In this document: piece by piece, positions 22,565 through 25,475 of the stretch
How positions within the stretch are numbered: the stretch's first letter is position 1
Layout: each line of letters begins with the position of its first letter
NCBI GenBank assembly: GCA_002389055.1
Contig: DGNT01000062.1
Coordinates: 1-25,475 of the forward strand
DNA length: 25,475 nt
Direction of reading: 5' to 3'
Origin: Alcanivorax sp. UBA4485
GTDB taxonomy: Bacteria > Pseudomonadota > Gammaproteobacteria > Pseudomonadales > Alcanivoracaceae
The notes under the pieces: generated by a model
The model's database searches: none
The model's input: the letters and a program-made list of their open reading frames with translations, nothing else
Told to the model about the DNA's origin: nothing
Position numbers and translations under genes: made by a program

Positions 22565-23509
22565 GTGTGGCAGCTACAGGAACTGGCCCGCTTTCGGGCG
22601 GTGTACGAGCACGGCAGCCTGTCGGCGGCGGCGCGGGCGCTGGGGTTGTCCCAGCCGGCGTTGACCCGCAGCCTGCAACGTCTGGAGCAAAGCGCCGGCG
22701 CGCCGCTTTTTGAGCGTCACACCCGCTCACTGCGCCCCACCGAACTGGCCAACACCATGCACCGACAGGTGACCCGGATTCTCGATGAGGCGGGCGGGCT
22801 GGACCGCCTGGTGGAGGCGTTCCACGATGGCCGCAGTGGGTTGGTGCGGATCGGCTGCGGTCCGTTCGTGCCGGATTTATTGTCCCAGCGGCTGGCCGGG
22901 CCGCTGCAGCGTTCACGGGGCGCTCGTGGCACGGGGGTGCGGCTGGAAGTGCACAGCGATCATTTCGAGGCGCTGTGTGAAGGCCTGTACGCTTACCGCT
23001 ATGATTTTCTGGTCTACGACGGGCGTAAACGTTCCGCCTTGCCCGACCACGATGACGTGGAGGAGCTGCCGCTGGTGCAATTGCCGCTGAAAGTGGTGGC
23101 GCCCGCCGCTTGGCTGGTGGGTAAAGAGGTCGCCGCCGCCAGCGACGGCCCCGCGGCGCTGGCGTTCATGGCGGAACGGCCCTGGGCTTTGCCGAGGGTG
23201 GCGCCGGAGTACCGCCGGCAGATCGCGCCCTGGTTCCGGGAGTTGCTGGTGGCCCGGCGCGGCGCCGAGTTTCAGATGGCGACCATCAGTTCCTGTCTGG
23301 CGCTATGCCGGGCGGGCAGGGCGGTGACGGTGGCGCCGCTGAGCCTGATTGAGGACGACCTGCAAGCCGGGCGCTTCATGGTGCTGCCGCTGGATCCGGG
23401 GGTGACGGTATCGGCCTGTGCCTACCGGTTGCGCTCACACCCGCTGTCGCAGGCCGCCAGCGAAGTCTGGCGGCTGCTCAAGCGAGGTGCCCTGGGGCAG
23501 GCGGACTGA
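22565..23509 (+). CDS. LysR-family transcriptional regulator
   Basis: A 314-residue LysR regulator. The winged helix-turn-helix occupies about residues 1-60, with SLSAAARALGLSQPALTRSL (18-37) as the helix-turn-helix and LFERHTRSLRPTE as the wing. The rest is a periplasmic-binding-protein-like effector domain (about 90-305) with VRIGCGPFVPDLL at its start. The start is a GTG at 22565 with AAGGAG six bases upstream. It is divergent from the sulfatase gene and ends one base before the stop of the convergent ectD gene. Control of the sulfatase gene in response to a substrate-related effector is the simplest guess; the effector is unknown. Confidence 0.92.
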   Translation: MWQLQELARFRAVYEHGSLSAAARALGLSQPALTRSLQRLEQSAGAPLFERHTRSLRPTELANTMHRQVTRILDEAGGLDRLVEAFHDGRSGLVRIGCGPFVPDLLSQRLAGPLQRSRGARGTGVRLEVHSDHFEALCEGLYAYRYDFLVYDGRKRSALPDHDDVEELPLVQLPLKVVAPAAWLVGKEVAAASDGPAALAFMAERPWALPRVAPEYRRQIAPWFRELLVARRGAEFQMATISSCLALCRAGRAVTVAPLSLIEDDLQAGRFMVLPLDPGVTVSACAYRLRSHPLSQAASEVWRLLKRGALGQAD

Positions 23510-23510
23510 G

Positions 23511-24431
23511 TTACAGGGGATCCAGATGGTCGTGCATGGCCAGGGCCTCGGTGTTCTCGCGGTTGGCGAGGAAATCCGGGCGGGGCTGGTGGCCGCAGTA
23601 CGGGTCTTCCAGGGTGTTGTCCACGCTGTTGTACACGAAGAACAGGTTGGAACGCGGCCAGGGCGACAGGTTCTTGTTGGACGCGTGCAGGGTGTTGCAC
23701 TCGAACAACAGCAGTGAACCCGGCGGACCCTTTGGCGCCTGGATGCCACCGCGCTCGGCCAGCTCGGCCAGGTTTTCCTGGCTGGGCACGCCCAGACGCT
23801 GGCTTTTCAAGGAATCCTTCCAGTTGTCCTTGGGCGTGGCCCCCTGGCAAGGCACGAAGTATTGGTGCGAGCCGGGAATCAGCATCAGCGGCCCGTTGAA
23901 CTCATTATTGTCGGTGAGCATGATCGAGGCGCTGATCGCCCGCATGCGCGGCATGCCATCCTCGGAATGCCAGGTCTCGAAGTCGGAATGCCAGTTGAAA
24001 CCGCTGCCCTGGAAACCGAATTTGTCGTTGATGCGCGACTGGTGGATGTAAACGTCACCGCCGAGAAGCTGGCGCACCATGCCGAGAATGCGCGGGTCCC
24101 GGGTCAGTTCGTCGAACCGGCGGGATATCTCATGCATCTGGAACACCGAACGCAGATCGCCGGACTCCGGGTCCGTGATCGACTTGTCGGATTTCATCAG
24201 TTCCGTGTCCTTGGCCATCTCCTTCAGTTCATCGAAGAACGGGCGCATGCGCTCCTGGGAAAAGAAGCCCTCGAACCACAGAAAGCCGTCGCGCTCGTAG
24301 TGCGACAGAGCTACTTCGTCCAGGGGGCCTTCCCAGCGTGCCTGGTTACGGGCGTGGACCACCGGGTCCAGTCGGGGGAAGCGGTCATGATGCTGGTCAT
24401 GCCGCGTCGGGAAAAGATCTTCACGGGTCAT
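23511..24431 (-). CDS. ectD: Ectoine hydroxylase EctD
   Basis: A 306-residue iron(II)/2-oxoglutarate dioxygenase of the PhyH superfamily that converts ectoine to 5-hydroxyectoine. The EctD signature is present: WHSDFETWHSEDGMPRMRA from 147, then LTDNNEFNGPLMLIPGSH. Iron ligands are H148, D150 and H249. Residues F97, Q131, W154 and F243 lie where EctD ectoine-binding residues are expected, using a two-residue offset from published numbering that I recall. The ATG at 24431 has AGGAG six bases upstream; the in-frame start at 24506 would add 25 basic residues. No ectABC or ask gene is in the window, so ectoine must be made elsewhere or taken up. The 3' end is convergent with the LysR gene. Confidence 0.93.
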   Translation of the reverse strand: MTREDLFPTRHDQHHDRFPRLDPVVHARNQARWEGPLDEVALSHYERDGFLWFEGFFSQERMRPFFDELKEMAKDTELMKSDKSITDPESGDLRSVFQMHEISRRFDELTRDPRILGMVRQLLGGDVYIHQSRINDKFGFQGSGFNWHSDFETWHSEDGMPRMRAISASIMLTDNNEFNGPLMLIPGSHQYFVPCQGATPKDNWKDSLKSQRLGVPSQENLAELAERGGIQAPKGPPGSLLLFECNTLHASNKNLSPWPRSNLFFVYNSVDNTLEDPYCGHQPRPDFLANRENTEALAMHDHLDPL

Positions 24432-24559
24432 GTTGTGCTCCTGCGAGAATCCATTTTCGAAGGTACTGCCACGACGTGACCGGCGTTGCCGGGGCGCGGC
24501 GGGCATCGGCGGTATTGTCCCGACCGCCGGCCGACGCCGTCATCCGCATTCAATGTTTC

Positions 24560-24589
24560 TTTACAGCAAGGATGTAAAAATCAGGTGAA
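24560..24589 (-). promoter_or_regulatory. Possible promoter for ectD
   Basis: On the minus strand TTCACC (24589-24584) and TGTAAA (24565-24560) are separated by 18 bases, each matching four of six consensus positions. Transcription would begin about 120 bases before the ectD start. This lies between ectD and the stop of the hydrolase gene, in a locally AT-rich stretch. Confidence 0.3.
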
Positions 24590-24591
24590 GG

Positions 24592-25119
24592 TTATTTTAT
24601 CAGCGCCTGAACGTCCTTAAAACGGGGGTGACCGGCGTCGCCGAGCCACTCGAAGGCAACCATTTCGAGGGTCACCAACGTGACGCCGGCCTGGCTCATA
24701 CGCGCCAGCGCGGCGGCTTTGTCGGCCCGCCGGCGGGCGCCGACCGCGTCTTCCACCACGAACACTTCGAAGCCCAGCCGTTGCAGACCGAGTGCGGTCT
24801 GCAGCACGCACACATGGGCCTCGCAGCCGCACAGCACCACCTGGCGACGCTCCGCCAGGGCCGTGGCGGTCAGCGTTTTACTGGCGTCGAAACGGCTCTT
24901 CGCCAGCGTCTCGGTGCACAGCCGTTTGATCGACGGTACGTTCTCGCCCAACTTGTCCGGGCTCTGCTCGGTGCCGATCACCGGCACGTCGAGCAGCGCG
25001 GCGAGACGGCCCAGCGTCACCGACCGGGCCACCAGTTTCTGGCCATGGTGGATCGCCGGCAGCAGGCGCGGCTGATAGTCGATCATCACCAGGGTGGCGT
25101 TGTCGGCGTCCATCATCAT
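24592..25119 (-). CDS. Isochorismatase-like cysteine hydrolase
   Basis: A 175-residue cysteine hydrolase of the isochorismatase superfamily, in the YcaC-like short group. The triad reads D14 (LVMIDYQP), K74 (TLAKSRF) and C104 (GCEAHVCVLQT). Members hydrolyse amides or similar bonds in small molecules (nicotinamide, biuret, isochorismate and others); the lack of further motifs leaves the substrate open. Three consecutive ATG codons open the gene; I use the first (25119), which has GGAG six bases upstream. It reads toward ectD on the same strand with 160 bases between, so co-transcription is possible but ectD seems to have its own promoter. Confidence 0.88.
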   Translation of the reverse strand: MMMDADNATLVMIDYQPRLLPAIHHGQKLVARSVTLGRLAALLDVPVIGTEQSPDKLGENVPSIKRLCTETLAKSRFDASKTLTATALAERRQVVLCGCEAHVCVLQTALGLQRLGFEVFVVEDAVGARRRADKAAALARMSQAGVTLVTLEMVAFEWLGDAGHPRFKDVQALIK

Positions 25120-25148
25120 CGTGCTCTCCGCTTGTGGGAACGGGCCTT

Positions 25149-25208
25149 GTAGGAGCGGGCCCTGCCCGCGAAAGGGTGGCCTCAGCCACCCGGCAGAATA
25201 CCAGAGAC
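25149..25208 (+). repeat. REP-type palindromic repeat, copy 5
   Basis: The cleanest copy: GTAGGAGCGGGCCCTGCCCG, GCGAAAG, stem GGGTGGC..GCCACCC, then GGCAGAATACCAGAGAC. It lies 30 bases upstream of the hydrolase start, so here the repeat is promoter-proximal to a gene rather than at a gene end. Confidence 0.8.
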
Positions 25209-25224
25209 TTGGTTCTTCAGCTGT

Positions 25225-25475
25225 TCATCGCTTCGGAGAGGGTAGCCCTCCATCCGGGGTCGCGGGTCTGTGTTAGGCCCTTCCGGGAACGCTGTGAATA
25301 CGTCCCTGTACGCTCCCTGTCGGACGTCCTGTCCTCCAGGGTCCCGGAAGGGCCTAACACAGACCCGCTCCGGGAATAGCCTCCGGCGCCACGGGTCATC
25401 GCTGGCGCCGAACCTTTCTGCGAGCCTTGGCGGCTTGCCCCCAAGGGAGGTTAGGTCTCGGTGCCAGTGTCCAGG
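25225..25475. repeat. Large-hairpin repeat element, copy B, cut by window end
   Basis: Perfect 27-base inverted arms (25262-25288 and 25342-25368), beginning GCGGGTCTGTGTTAGGCC, enclose a 53-base loop with GTGAATACGTCCCTGTA (25294-25310) and CGCTCCCTG. To the right, 25429-25450 is nearly the reverse complement of 14420-14441. Bases 25449-25475 match the left arm of copy A with two differences, as if a second hairpin begins where the window stops. The 356-base stretch after the hydrolase start contains only this element and REP copy 5; a short minus-strand ORF across it is not a gene. Confidence 0.85.

Noticed and set aside
7004..25208. CRISPR array made of the recurrent 60-base units
   Set aside because: The copies are kilobases apart, occur in both orientations, have internal stems and have no regular spacers or cas genes.
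25217..25444. Minus-strand frame of 75 codons near the window end
   Set aside because: It is translated from the large hairpin repeat. Similar reading frames recur wherever this element occurs, and there is no ribosome-binding site.

Overview
The window is a high-GC, densely coded gammaproteobacterial chromosome segment. Gene content and protein similarity, judged from memory, point to an Alcanivorax-type (Oceanospirillales/Pseudomonas-like) marine bacterium: a Pseudomonas-type metZ, a Pseudomonas-type ornithine/lysine decarboxylase, an acyl-CoA-binding protein, lipid thioesterase and acyltransferase genes, and an ectoine hydroxylase. No rRNA, tRNA, phage, plasmid, transposase or CRISPR array was seen. 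Species identity is inference.

Layout. 1-6015 is a plus-strand run: metZ (methionine synthesis), a tightly linked MoxR ATPase - DUF58 - TgpA transglutaminase operon, and an UndA-like haem-oxygenase-fold di-iron oxidase. 6016-7158 holds a nested hairpin, a lower-GC orphan secreted protein on the minus strand, and a REP-type repeat followed by a repeat relic. 7159-11093 is plus-strand: hrpB helicase, a double-hotdog thioesterase, and a PlsC-like acyltransferase overlapping it. 11103-12733 is a membrane GAF sensor without an output domain, divergent from an acyl-CoA-binding protein gene. 12804-14224 is a two-gene minus-strand unit (CopD-like membrane protein, EamA transporter). 14225-14653 has no gene; it holds a large perfect hairpin and a structured leader for the PLP decarboxylase (14654-15826).

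15827-16052 is a pair of REP units in opposite orientation. Then come a secreted hypothetical protein (minus) divergent from the mtfA metallopeptidase. 17753-20644 is an overlapping three-gene operon (GT4 glycosyltransferase, NodB-like deacetylase, flippase-like membrane protein) that looks like a cell-surface glycoconjugate module. 20730-23509 is a Tat-exported sulfatase divergent from a LysR regulator. 23511-25119 holds ectD and an isochorismatase-like hydrolase on the minus strand. 25120-25475 has no gene and carries another REP unit, a second large hairpin and what looks like half of a third hairpin cut by the window end.

The most unusual items are the UndA-like oxidase, whose predicted metal ligands match those of the 1-undecene-forming enzyme, and a family of intergenic hairpins with about 28-bp arms. 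The hairpins share a loop core and loop size but have different arms, and the arm of one occurs in the flank of the other.
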